64,000 nucleotides of DNA from Sphingomonas sp. Root720 (GTDB lineage: Bacteria; Pseudomonadota; Alphaproteobacteria; Sphingomonadales; Sphingomonadaceae), in the NCBI RefSeq assembly GCF_001428605.1, contig NZ_LMID01000013.1, forward strand, positions 101,345-165,344, read 5' to 3'. The position numbers and the translations under genes were made by a program. This document shows, piece after piece, positions 9,568 through 17,435 of the stretch (position 1 is the first letter of the stretch; every line of letters begins with the position of its first letter). The notes below the pieces were generated by a model that saw only the letters and a program-made list of their open reading frames with translations, ran no database searches and was not told where the DNA came from.

Positions 9568-11315
9568 CCCCCTTCACGACCCTGACCGGCATCGCGGCCC
9601 CGCTGCCCCTGCCCAATATCGATACCGAGGTGATGATCCGGATCAGCCGGCTCATGGAGTTCGGCAAAGGCGCGCTCGGCCCCTATCTGTTCGAACCGCT
9701 GCGCTACGATGCCGATGGCGCCGAGGATCCGGACTTTACGTTGAACCGTCCAGCCTTTCGCACCAGCAGCATCGTGATCGGCGGCGATAATTTCGGTTGC
9801 GGCAGTTCTCGCGAGGCTGCGGTGTGGGCGCTTCTCGATTTCGGTATCCGTTGCATCATCGCGCCAAGCTTCGGCGACATCTTTGCGGTGAACTGCCTGC
9901 AGAACGGCCTGTTGACGATCCGCCTGCCGGCCGAGGAGGTTGCCGCCCTCGCGGCCGAGATCGCGATGGACGATCCGCAGCCCTTCACCGTCGACCTGGA
10001 GGCGCAGACGATCACGCCCCCTTCGGGCCGGAAGCTCGGCTTTCCGATCGATCCGGGGGCCCGCGCCGCCCTGCTCGATGGCCTCGACGAGATCGACCAG
10101 ACCCGCCAGCTCGACGCCGAGATCGGCGCGCATCAGCGCGCCCGCGACGCGGCGCTGCCATGGGCCAACGGCTCGCTTGGCCGGGGCGTGCCACGCGTGC
10201 TGATCATGGCCGGCGACGGCGTCGGCCCCGAGGCGATGGACGAAGTGAAGCGGGTGATCGACTGGTTCGTCTCGAACCGCGGCCTGCGCGTCGACCTGCA
10301 CGAAGAACTCTACGGCATCTCCGCTTGGAAGGCCCATGGCGCGGTCGTCCGCCCCGAGGCCTGGGCGCTGATAGACGCGGCCGACGCGATATTGTTCGGC
10401 GCCAGCGGATCGCCGGAATATGACGCCATTCCGCGCCACCACTGGCTCCCCGACAACCTGCTCAAGATGCGCAGCCGGCTCGACCTGTTCGACAATCAGC
10501 GCCCGGTCCGCGCCTTCGCGGGGCTGGAAGCGATGTCGAGCCTGCGTCCGGAGATCATCGAGGGCGCCGACATCGTCATCGTCCGCGAACTCACCGCCGG
10601 TCTCTATTTCAGCGAGCCGCGCGGTATCGAGACCCTCGACGACGGCCGCCGGCGCGGCACCAACAGCATGACCTATACCAGCGACCGGGTCGAACGGATC
10701 GGCCGCGCCGCCTTCGAACTGGCGCGACGCCGCGGTGGGCGGCTATGCTCGGTCGACAAGGCGAACGTGCTGGAGGTCAGCATGCTGTGGCGCGACGAGA
10801 TCGAGAAGCTCCACGCCGAATATCCCGATGTGGAACTGACCCACATGTATGTCGACAATTGCGCGATGCAGCTGGTGCGCAACCCGCGCCAGTTCGACGT
10901 GATCGTCACCGAGAATCTGTTCGGCGACATCCTGTCCGACTGCGCGGCGATGGTGGCCGGATCGATCGGCATGCTGCCTTCCGCCTCGATCGGCCCCAGC
11001 GACGTCACCCGCCGGCGCCAGGCGCTCTACGAACCGATCCACGGCAGCGCGCCCGACATCGCCGGGCGCGGCATCTGCAATCCGGTCGGATCGATATTGA
11101 GCTTCGGCATGTGCCTGGAACAGAGCTTCGGCCTGCCCGAGGAAGCGAAGCTGCTGGACCGGGCTGTCCAGCGCGCGATCGACGGCGGCGCCCGCACCGC
11201 CGACATCGCGGGCGGCCTGCCCGCCATCGGCACGCGCGCGATGGGTGACGCGGTGCTCCGCGCGCTCGACGTGATCCATCACGAAACCAAACCCGCGCTG
11301 GTCGCGGCAGATTGA
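9564..11315 (+). CDS. Fused LeuD-LeuB protein: dehydratase small subunit joined to isopropylmalate-dehydrogenase-like enzyme
   Basis: One uninterrupted 583-residue frame holds two proteins that are normally separate. Residues 1-~190 are LeuD, with GGDNFGCGSSREAA (~73-86) and IIAPSFGDIF. Residues ~190-208 are a charged linker. Residues ~209-583 are a full beta-decarboxylating dehydrogenase: AGDGVGPEAMDEV near the start, RELTAGLYFSEPRG, the catalytic SVDKANVLEVSMLWR (~396), VTENLFGDILSD and YEPIHGSAPDIAG. No stop, frameshift or new ribosome site separates the halves. A LeuC/LeuD isomerase could thus hand a 3-substituted malate straight to oxidative decarboxylation. The start overlaps leuC by four bases. 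Substrate unknown. Confidence 0.88.
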   Translation: MTPFTTLTGIAAPLPLPNIDTEVMIRISRLMEFGKGALGPYLFEPLRYDADGAEDPDFTLNRPAFRTSSIVIGGDNFGCGSSREAAVWALLDFGIRCIIAPSFGDIFAVNCLQNGLLTIRLPAEEVAALAAEIAMDDPQPFTVDLEAQTITPPSGRKLGFPIDPGARAALLDGLDEIDQTRQLDAEIGAHQRARDAALPWANGSLGRGVPRVLIMAGDGVGPEAMDEVKRVIDWFVSNRGLRVDLHEELYGISAWKAHGAVVRPEAWALIDAADAILFGASGSPEYDAIPRHHWLPDNLLKMRSRLDLFDNQRPVRAFAGLEAMSSLRPEIIEGADIVIVRELTAGLYFSEPRGIETLDDGRRRGTNSMTYTSDRVERIGRAAFELARRRGGRLCSVDKANVLEVSMLWRDEIEKLHAEYPDVELTHMYVDNCAMQLVRNPRQFDVIVTENLFGDILSDCAAMVAGSIGMLPSASIGPSDVTRRRQALYEPIHGSAPDIAGRGICNPVGSILSFGMCLEQSFGLPEEAKLLDRAVQRAIDGGARTADIAGGLPAIGTRAMGDAVLRALDVIHHETKPALVAAD

Positions 11316-11335
11316 ACCCCAAGGGAGAAACATCG

Positions 11336-11755
11336 ATGAACGCCGTTCTGCACCAGGCCCGCAAATTCTGTGAATCGGTCCTCGAACATGCCGAGCGCTA
11401 CAGCCTCGCCGTGTCGGTGGTGGCGGTCGACAAGGGTGGCCACCTGATCGCACTCTACCGGACCGATCGTGCCATCTTCGCATCGAGCGAGGCCGCCCGC
11501 CGCAAGGCGGTCGCCGCATCGGCGATGGCGATGCCGACGTCGGCGATGGTCGACATGTTCCGCAACGACCCGCTGGTGACGACCGCGCTCAGCGCGAGCG
11601 GCGACATGCTGGTCGTGCCGGGCGGCTTTCCCCTGATCGTCGACGGCAATTGCGTCGGTGGCTACGGCATCGCCGGCGGCCATTACAGCGAGGACGAGAT
11701 GCTCGGCGGCCGCGCGCTCGCGGCCCTTGCCGGCAGGGAGTATGAGCCGGCATGA
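11336..11755 (+). CDS. GlcG/HbpS family protein
   Basis: A 139-residue protein of the GlcG/HbpS (heme-degrading/heme-binding-like) fold. It has the usual order: SVVAVDKGGHLIALYRTDRA, an Arg/Lys-rich AARRKAVAAS helix, a middle PGGFPLIVDGNCVGGYGIAGG loop and a C-terminal helix ending near ALAALAG. The start at 11336 follows AAGGGAGAAA. Members sit in many catabolic operons (glycolate, diol and aromatic loci), usually with unproven roles. The stop overlaps the next ATG (ATGA), so it is translated with the amidohydrolase. Confidence 0.85.
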   Translation: MNAVLHQARKFCESVLEHAERYSLAVSVVAVDKGGHLIALYRTDRAIFASSEAARRKAVAASAMAMPTSAMVDMFRNDPLVTTALSASGDMLVVPGGFPLIVDGNCVGGYGIAGGHYSEDEMLGGRALAALAGREYEPA

Positions 11756-12819
11756 TCGACGACGTCTTCGTCGTCGATGCCACGGTGCATGGCGGCCATT
11801 TCCACCGGGACAACTTGCTGATCCCCCAGCTGGAGGAACTGACCAAGCTCCTCTACCACTGGGGTAACGGCCATCTGCAGCCGTTCGGCTTCGACGAATA
11901 TAAGGTCAACTACGACCAGTTCACCGAGCGCTTCGCGCTGCAGCCCGCCCTGCTGGAAAGCCTGTTGTTCGCGGAAAGCGACATCGACGTCGCCGTCTAT
12001 CAGGGCGTGCCGCTCTACGGCATGTACAAGGACGGCAGCTCGCCCCTGTGGGTCGCGGCGGAGATCGCCAAGCGCTTCCCCCACCGCATGTTCCTCTACG
12101 GCGACCTGACGCCACGGATGAGCGACCCGATCGCCCATATCGACCATCTGGTCGACGACATGAACGTCATCGGCGTGAAGATGTACCCGCTCGACATGGT
12201 CGAGGGCCGGTTGACCGAGAACCGCTTCGACGACGAGAAGCTGATGTTCCCGCTGTTCGAGCATATGCTGAAGCGCGGGCTGAAGGTCGTCGCCGTCCAC
12301 AAGGCGGTGCCGCTCGCCCCCGCGCTGGTCGATCGCTACCATGTCGACGACATGGCGCCAGCGATCGCCGCCTTCCCCGATCTGACCTTCGAGATCGTCC
12401 ATGGCGGCTTCGCCTTCGGGCAGGAGATCGCGGCGCTGCTCGATCGCTATCCGAACGTCACGGTGAACCTCGAATCGACGCCCTGCTATGCGCTCAACTT
12501 CCAGGACAAGTTCGCCGAGATGATGGCGCCGCTGCTGGCGACCGGCGCGGACCGGCTGTTCTTTTCGACCGGCGCGCCGATCATGCACCCCGATCCCTTC
12601 ATCCGGGCCTTCAAGGATTACCGCATGCCCGCCGGCTATCCGCCGCTCGACGACGCCACCAAGCGCGGCATCCTCGGCGACAATTTCGCGCGGGTGCACG
12701 GCTGGGACGTCGAGGCGCTGAAGGCCGCGTGCCGCGCCGACCAATTCGGGCTGGAGGGAAAGACCAAGACCACCCCCTGGTCCGTGATCCGCAACTCTGT
12801 CGTGGGAGAGGCCGCATGA
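11752..12819 (+). CDS. Amidohydrolase-fold protein, copy 1, with altered metal-site motifs
   Basis: A 355-residue TIM-barrel protein of the amidohydrolase-2 type (ACMSD/LigJ-related). The strand-1 motif is DATVH (~8-12), where the family normally has D-x-H-x-H, so the first His is Thr. Later histidines in VVAVHKA (~178) and FEIVHGG (~215) remain. The strand-8 Asp (usual GSD) reads FFSTGAP (~265). It may use a reduced or different metal site. It is paralogous to the gene at 13255 along its whole length and is coupled to glcG upstream and the MIP18 gene downstream by ATGA overlaps. A hydrolase, hydratase or decarboxylase role is possible; the reaction is unknown. Confidence 0.82.
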   Translation: MIDDVFVVDATVHGGHFHRDNLLIPQLEELTKLLYHWGNGHLQPFGFDEYKVNYDQFTERFALQPALLESLLFAESDIDVAVYQGVPLYGMYKDGSSPLWVAAEIAKRFPHRMFLYGDLTPRMSDPIAHIDHLVDDMNVIGVKMYPLDMVEGRLTENRFDDEKLMFPLFEHMLKRGLKVVAVHKAVPLAPALVDRYHVDDMAPAIAAFPDLTFEIVHGGFAFGQEIAALLDRYPNVTVNLESTPCYALNFQDKFAEMMAPLLATGADRLFFSTGAPIMHPDPFIRAFKDYRMPAGYPPLDDATKRGILGDNFARVHGWDVEALKAACRADQFGLEGKTKTTPWSVIRNSVVGEAA

Positions 12820-13202
12820 CCGTCACCGCCCCTGTCCTGGTCGCCGACAAGGACCTCGCCGACCGCATCGGCGAATGCCTGAACGCCATCGTCGATCCGT
12901 GCAGCATCGCCGCGGGCGCACCCGCCGGCCTGGTCGACATGGGCCTGGTCATGACGTCGGAGATCGAGCCGCGCGACGAGGGCGGCCTGCGCGCCGTCAT
13001 CGCCATCGGCATCACTCACCCCTTCTGCATGATGGCGGGCGTCTTCCTCAACGAGGTGCGCCAACGGGTCGGCGCGATCGAGGGGATCGAGGAGATCGTG
13101 GTGACCCTCGACAGCGACACCGTCTGGACCCCCGCATTGATGAGCGACGCCTATCGCGCGCGCCTCGACGCGGTCCGCTCGGCGAAGCGCATCCCGCAAT
13201 GA
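12816..13202 (+). CDS. MIP18/DUF59 family Fe-S cluster assembly-type protein
   Basis: A 128-residue single-domain protein of the MIP18 (PaaD/SufT) family: NAIVDPCSIAAGAPAGLVDMGL near residues 22-43 and the THPFCMMAG region with the conserved Cys near residue 70. Relatives help load Fe-S clusters or metals into target enzymes. It lies exactly between the two amidohydrolase-fold genes and four genes after a [4Fe-4S] LeuC, so either may be its client. The ATG overlaps the previous stop by four bases. Confidence 0.82.
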   Translation: MTVTAPVLVADKDLADRIGECLNAIVDPCSIAAGAPAGLVDMGLVMTSEIEPRDEGGLRAVIAIGITHPFCMMAGVFLNEVRQRVGAIEGIEEIVVTLDSDTVWTPALMSDAYRARLDAVRSAKRIPQ

Positions 13203-13254
13203 CACCCATGCCCGCCGCCGAACACGGGCAGGCCGGGCGGCGAGGAGAGATGAG

Positions 13255-14328
13255 ATGATCGAAGGCAATCTGGTGATCGACGCGACCGTCCACGCGTTCA
13301 ACTTCCGCGAGGACAATCTGCGGCAGCCCTTCGTCTCGGACGTGATCCGGGGGCTATACCACTGGGTCTACAACCAGCTCGGGCCGCAGGACGATCCGCG
13401 TTACCGCATCACGCTCGACCAGTTCCAGAACCTGTTCGATCATCAGCCGCGCGTGATGGAAGAGGTGGTGTTCCGCGAGAGCGACGTCGACGTCGCCGCC
13501 TATCACGGCGTTCCGATGTACGGCTTTTTCGGCGATGGCTCCTCGCCGATCAACATCGCCGAGGCGATCAAGGCGCGCTACCCGCATCGCATGCTGGTCT
13601 ATGGCGGCCTCAGCCCGTGGGAGGAGGATCCCGCCGGCAAGCTCGCCTCGCTGATCGACGACCACGCGGTCACCGGGATCAAGCTCTATCCAGCGGACAT
13701 CGTCGAGGGCGAGTTGAAGCGCATCCGCCTCGATGACGAGAAACGCATGTTCCCGCTGTTCGAAATGGCGCGAGCGAAGGGGCTGAAGGTCATCGCCATG
13801 CACAAGGCGCTGCCGCTGGGGCCGATCACGATCGACCATTATCATCTCGATGACGTCGAGGCGGCGCTGGTGGCCTTTCCCGAGATCACCTTCGAGATCG
13901 TCCATGGCGGCCTCGCCTATCTCGACGAGACGGTCCGGCTGCTCGATCGCTATCCCAACATCTCGGTCAACCTCGAGGCGGCACCCTGCTATGCGATCAA
14001 CCACAGCGACCGCTTCGCGGAAATGATGGCGCCACTGATCGGATCGGGCGCGCACGACCGCGTCTTCTTCTCGACCGGCGCCACCGGCGTTCATCCACAG
14101 CCGTTTATCGAGGCCTTCTGGCGCTATGAGATGCCGCGCGGTTTCCCGGCGCTGACGGAAGAGATCAAGATCGGGATCCTCGGCGCCAACTTCGCCCGCC
14201 AACACGGCCTCGATGTCGAGAAGCTCAAGCGCCAGTGCAAGGCCGACGACATCGGCCGCAGCAATGGCCGATCCGAGCCCTGGTCCTGGCTTCGCGCCCA
14301 GACCGCCGCCGCTCGCTCCGCCGCCTGA
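13255..14328 (+). CDS. Amidohydrolase-fold protein, copy 2, with altered metal-site motifs
   Basis: A 357-residue paralogue of the gene at 11752. Shared blocks include VIDATVHAFNFRED (~6-19), YGMY/YGFF-type DGSSP loops, GIKLYPADIVEG, IAMHKALPLGP, FEIVHGGLAYLDE and FFSTGATGVHPQPF. As in copy 1, Thr replaces the first His of the HxH motif and the strand-8 Asp is missing, so both copies share the change. A ribosome site (GAGGAGAG) lies just before the ATG. The two copies could form a heteromer or act on consecutive intermediates. It is followed seven bases later by the membrane protein gene. Confidence 0.82.
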   Translation: MIEGNLVIDATVHAFNFREDNLRQPFVSDVIRGLYHWVYNQLGPQDDPRYRITLDQFQNLFDHQPRVMEEVVFRESDVDVAAYHGVPMYGFFGDGSSPINIAEAIKARYPHRMLVYGGLSPWEEDPAGKLASLIDDHAVTGIKLYPADIVEGELKRIRLDDEKRMFPLFEMARAKGLKVIAMHKALPLGPITIDHYHLDDVEAALVAFPEITFEIVHGGLAYLDETVRLLDRYPNISVNLEAAPCYAINHSDRFAEMMAPLIGSGAHDRVFFSTGATGVHPQPFIEAFWRYEMPRGFPALTEEIKIGILGANFARQHGLDVEKLKRQCKADDIGRSNGRSEPWSWLRAQTAAARSAA

Positions 14329-14335
14329 CGAAGAC

Positions 14336-15148
14336 ATGATGCCCCCCACCTCTACGCCCCCCGCGCTCCGTTGGCTGCTGGGCAGCTATGGCATCGGCCT
14401 GACGGCGGGCGGTATCGCGCTGATCGCCGCGCCGGACTGGGCCAACCGCATGGAAGCGGGGGTAACCGGGACGTTCGTCGAGCATCTTGCCCAGTCGCGC
14501 GGTGCCGCGGTGCTCGCTCTCGGGGTGATCGCACTCGCTGCGCTGCGCAGACCTGAGCGCCACCGCCGGCTGCTGCCCGGCCTCGCCTGGTCGGCGGCCC
14601 TGCTAGGCGGCCTCTTCCTGATGGTCCAGCTATCGCCGCAGACAACACCCTGTCGCTGGATCGCAGTGCTGTTCTGCTCGCTCTGGGCGGCTGGCCTTGC
14701 CTGGCAGGCTGGCCGGTCGATGGGGGAGCAGGACGCACCCATGTCGCCACCCCGCCTCACCGAACCCGGCCATATGCTGATCCTCAGCTTCGCGCTGTGG
14801 ACAGGCATCACCGGTCTGCTGTGGCTCGTCGCGCCCGGACCGCTCGGCTCGAAGTTGGAAGCCTTGGCAGGTCCCGGCGCCGGCTATTTCGCAGCCGCGC
14901 GCGGCGCGGTCGATCTCCCGCTGGGCTGGATCGCCTGGACGGTGCGCGACCGCGTCCTCAGCGCCGCTGCCCGGCCCGCGATCATCGGCATCTTCGTTGC
15001 CAACATCATCTTGTCGATAGCGGGCCTGATAGCCCAGCTCGAAAGCATCGCCACGCCGTCACGCTGGCTGATCGAACTGCTGCATATCGGCTGGATGGCC
15101 GGTGCAGGAGCGCTTCTCTGGCAGGGCTCGAAATCCGATAATTCCTAG
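14336..15148 (+). CDS. Polytopic membrane protein with internal duplication
   Basis: A 270-residue protein with about eight predicted membrane segments in two similar halves (~10-125 and ~140-262). Each half starts with a Trp/Leu/Gly-rich helix followed by a short polar loop (APDWANRMEAG; APGPLGSKLEALAG), then R-G-A, and ends with TPCRW or TPSRW followed by a last helix. I recognise no named family. The same architecture returns in the gene at 17436, which has TPERW. It is the last gene before the TonB receptor and so belongs to the same cluster; a transport or sensing role is only inferred. Confidence 0.7.
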   Translation: MMPPTSTPPALRWLLGSYGIGLTAGGIALIAAPDWANRMEAGVTGTFVEHLAQSRGAAVLALGVIALAALRRPERHRRLLPGLAWSAALLGGLFLMVQLSPQTTPCRWIAVLFCSLWAAGLAWQAGRSMGEQDAPMSPPRLTEPGHMLILSFALWTGITGLLWLVAPGPLGSKLEALAGPGAGYFAAARGAVDLPLGWIAWTVRDRVLSAAARPAIIGIFVANIILSIAGLIAQLESIATPSRWLIELLHIGWMAGAGALLWQGSKSDNS

Positions 15149-15163
15149 AGTCTTCAGTTGATT

Positions 15164-15175
15164 GACCGATCGGTC
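15164..15175. promoter_or_regulatory. 12-base palindrome upstream of the TonB receptor gene
   Basis: GACCGATCGGTC is a perfect palindrome, 8 bases upstream of the -35 element of the candidate receptor promoter. Such sites are often operators for TetR-type or similar dimeric regulators. None is encoded beside it, so the binding protein is unknown; it does not resemble typical GntR/HutC sites. Confidence 0.35.
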
Positions 15176-15183
15176 GAGATATA

Positions 15184-15212
15184 TTGACATCATGTCGTAT
15201 TAACATCATAAC
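15184..15212 (+). promoter_or_regulatory. Candidate promoter of the TonB receptor gene
   Basis: TTGACA (15184-15189) and CATAAC (15207-15212) are 17 bases apart, the ideal sigma-70 spacing. They sit in an AT-rich island between the membrane protein gene and the receptor. A small odd palindrome, GACATCATGTC (15186-15196), overlaps the -35 and could be an operator. The receptor may thus be transcribed separately from the enzyme operon. Confidence 0.45.
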
Positions 15213-15270
15213 AACATACAATCAGTACTCCCGCAGGGGAGGCTATGACGCTGACTTTTGGGGAGGACAT

Positions 15271-17397
15271 ATGAAGCGTTTCACACAGGCTTATCTGCTC
15301 GCCACCGCTGCCGCCATGATCGTGGGCGCGCCGGCCATGGCGCAGGATCAGGCCGATAGCGGCGCGATCGCCGACATCATCGTCACCGCGAACAAGACCG
15401 GGGCTTCCTCGGTGCAGCGCACCCCGATCGCCATCTCCGCCTTCTCGGGAGACGACCTAGCCGGTTCGCACATCGTCAGCACCAAGGATCTGGGCCAGAT
15501 CGTCCCCAGCCTCGCCGTGTCGCAATTCTCGACCTATGCGCAGATCTACATCCGCGGCGTCGGCTCCAACAATTCGTTCAACGGCTCGGACCCGAGCGTG
15601 ACCGTGCATGCCGACGGCGTCTATCTCGCCCGTCCCTTCGCCCAGTTCATGAACTTCCTCGACGTCGAGCGGGTCGAGGTTCTACGCGGGCCGCAGGGGA
15701 CGCTGTACGGCCGCAACTCGGCCGGCGGCACGATCAACATCATCTCGCGCACCCCGTCCAACGATCTTAAGGCGCGTATCGCGGCCAGCGTCGGCAATTA
15801 CGGACTGGTCGACGTTGGTGGCTATGTCAGCGGCCCGATTGTCACCGACAAAGTGCAGGTCAGCCTCGCCGGCTCCTATGTCACCCATGATCCCTATCGC
15901 GAGAATATCGTCGCGTCGGGCAACAATGTCGACGACGAGGACAGCCGGGCGATGCGCGGTCAACTGCGGCTGGTGCTGAGCGACCAGATCGTCGCGACGA
16001 CGCGCGGCGACTATGCCCTGTCGAAGCAGCGCATCCCGGGCTTCTCGGTGCTCCGCACCCCCTATGATCCCGTGACCAACAGCATCCTCGGCAATTACGA
16101 CAAGGTCGCGCTCGATTTCCCGCAGTCCAGCCGCACCCGCATCTGGGGCGTGTCGGAGGACATCGAGTTCGAGCTGAACGACAGCACCACGCTCAAGTCG
16201 GTCACCGCCTATCGCGACAGCAGTTCGCGCTCCCAGCAGGACGGCGACGCGACCGACCAACCGCTGCTGACCGTCAACCTGGGCGAGCGCGCCAAGCAAT
16301 TCTCGCAGGAACTCAACCTGGTCGGCACGGCCGGCAGTTTCGATTACGTCCTCGGCCTCTTCTACTTCAACGAGAAGACCCGCACGAACAGCATTCTCGG
16401 CCAGCCGGTCCGCAATCTGCGCGCCACCTTCCAGCCCTATACCCACACCAAGGCCTATGCCGGCTATGCGCAGGGCACCTATCGCTTCAGCGACACCCTG
16501 TCGGCGGTGCTGGGTGGGCGCTATTCGGAAGAAACGAAGGACTTCACCCAGTCGATCGACCGGCGCTTCGTGTCGACCAACGTCGCACTGCCCTTCATCA
16601 CCTATGCGGCCTCGCGCAAGTTCAAGTCCTTCACCCCGAAATTCGGCCTGAACTGGACTCCGACCCAAGCGATCCTCGCTTATGCGTCGGTGACGCGCGG
16701 CTTCAAGAGCGGCGGCTTCAACTTCAACTCGGCCAGCGCCGCACAGGGCTTCGATCCCGAGACGCTGTGGAGCTATGAAGCGGGCCTGAAGACCCGGTTA
16801 CTCGACAACCGGCTGCTCGCGAACCTCAGCGCCTTCCGCTATGATTACAAGGATCTGCAGGTCAACGCCTTCATCAGCCCCGGCGTGACCGACATCGTCA
16901 ACGCCGCCTCGGCGACGGTGAAGGGCGTCGAGCTGGAACTGACCGCCAAGCCGGTCCCCGGCCTGAACCTGACGGCCAACTTCGCCTATCTCGACGCGAC
17001 ATATAAGGACTATCCGGGCGCTCCGATCGGCGGCACCGCGACGATCGACGCCAGCGGCAACCGACTCAACAACGCGCCCAAGTTCACGATGAACTTCGCC
17101 GCGCAATATGAGCATCGCATCAGCGACAATGGTTCGGCCTATGTGCGCGGCGAATATTCGCGCCGCAGCCAGACATATTTCACCGTGATCAACTCGCCGG
17201 TGATCGGGCAGGACGCCTATGGTCTGGTCAACGCCGCGATCGGCTACAAGGCCGGCGAGCGTTGGACCTTCGAGCTGTGGGGCCGCAACCTGACCAAGCG
17301 CGAATATGTCCTCAACGTCTACACCAGCGGGCCGGTCCCCTCGGGCATTCCCGGTGCGCCGCGAACCTATGGCGCGCGGCTGAGCTGGACCTACTAA
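15271..17397 (+). CDS. TonB-dependent outer membrane receptor
   Basis: A 708-residue protein. A Sec signal peptide (to about AMAQ, residue 27) is followed by a TonB-box-like DIIVTANK, a plug domain with RVEVLRGPQGTLYGRNSAGGTINI (shown in part), and a beta barrel ending in the classic aromatic C-terminus SWTY. It carries substrates across the outer membrane using TonB energy. There is no STN domain and no linked sigma/anti-sigma pair, so it is a plain importer. It closes a cluster with the LeuC/LeuDB and amidohydrolase-fold genes and most likely imports that pathway's substrate. The ATG follows a strong GGGGAGG site. Confidence 0.93.
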   Translation: MKRFTQAYLLATAAAMIVGAPAMAQDQADSGAIADIIVTANKTGASSVQRTPIAISAFSGDDLAGSHIVSTKDLGQIVPSLAVSQFSTYAQIYIRGVGSNNSFNGSDPSVTVHADGVYLARPFAQFMNFLDVERVEVLRGPQGTLYGRNSAGGTINIISRTPSNDLKARIAASVGNYGLVDVGGYVSGPIVTDKVQVSLAGSYVTHDPYRENIVASGNNVDDEDSRAMRGQLRLVLSDQIVATTRGDYALSKQRIPGFSVLRTPYDPVTNSILGNYDKVALDFPQSSRTRIWGVSEDIEFELNDSTTLKSVTAYRDSSSRSQQDGDATDQPLLTVNLGERAKQFSQELNLVGTAGSFDYVLGLFYFNEKTRTNSILGQPVRNLRATFQPYTHTKAYAGYAQGTYRFSDTLSAVLGGRYSEETKDFTQSIDRRFVSTNVALPFITYAASRKFKSFTPKFGLNWTPTQAILAYASVTRGFKSGGFNFNSASAAQGFDPETLWSYEAGLKTRLLDNRLLANLSAFRYDYKDLQVNAFISPGVTDIVNAASATVKGVELELTAKPVPGLNLTANFAYLDATYKDYPGAPIGGTATIDASGNRLNNAPKFTMNFAAQYEHRISDNGSAYVRGEYSRRSQTYFTVINSPVIGQDAYGLVNAAIGYKAGERWTFELWGRNLTKREYVLNVYTSGPVPSGIPGAPRTYGARLSWTY

Positions 17398-17435
17398 GAC
17401 GCAGGCCGACAGGGCAGGACCGAGGAGGAGCCGTC

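Noticed and set aside
8158-11315. Calling the leuC and leuDB genes the leucine biosynthesis genes
   Set aside because: Regulator type, fusion and neighbours (GlcG, amidohydrolase-fold, TonB receptor) point to catabolism; biosynthesis cannot be excluded without the rest of the genome.
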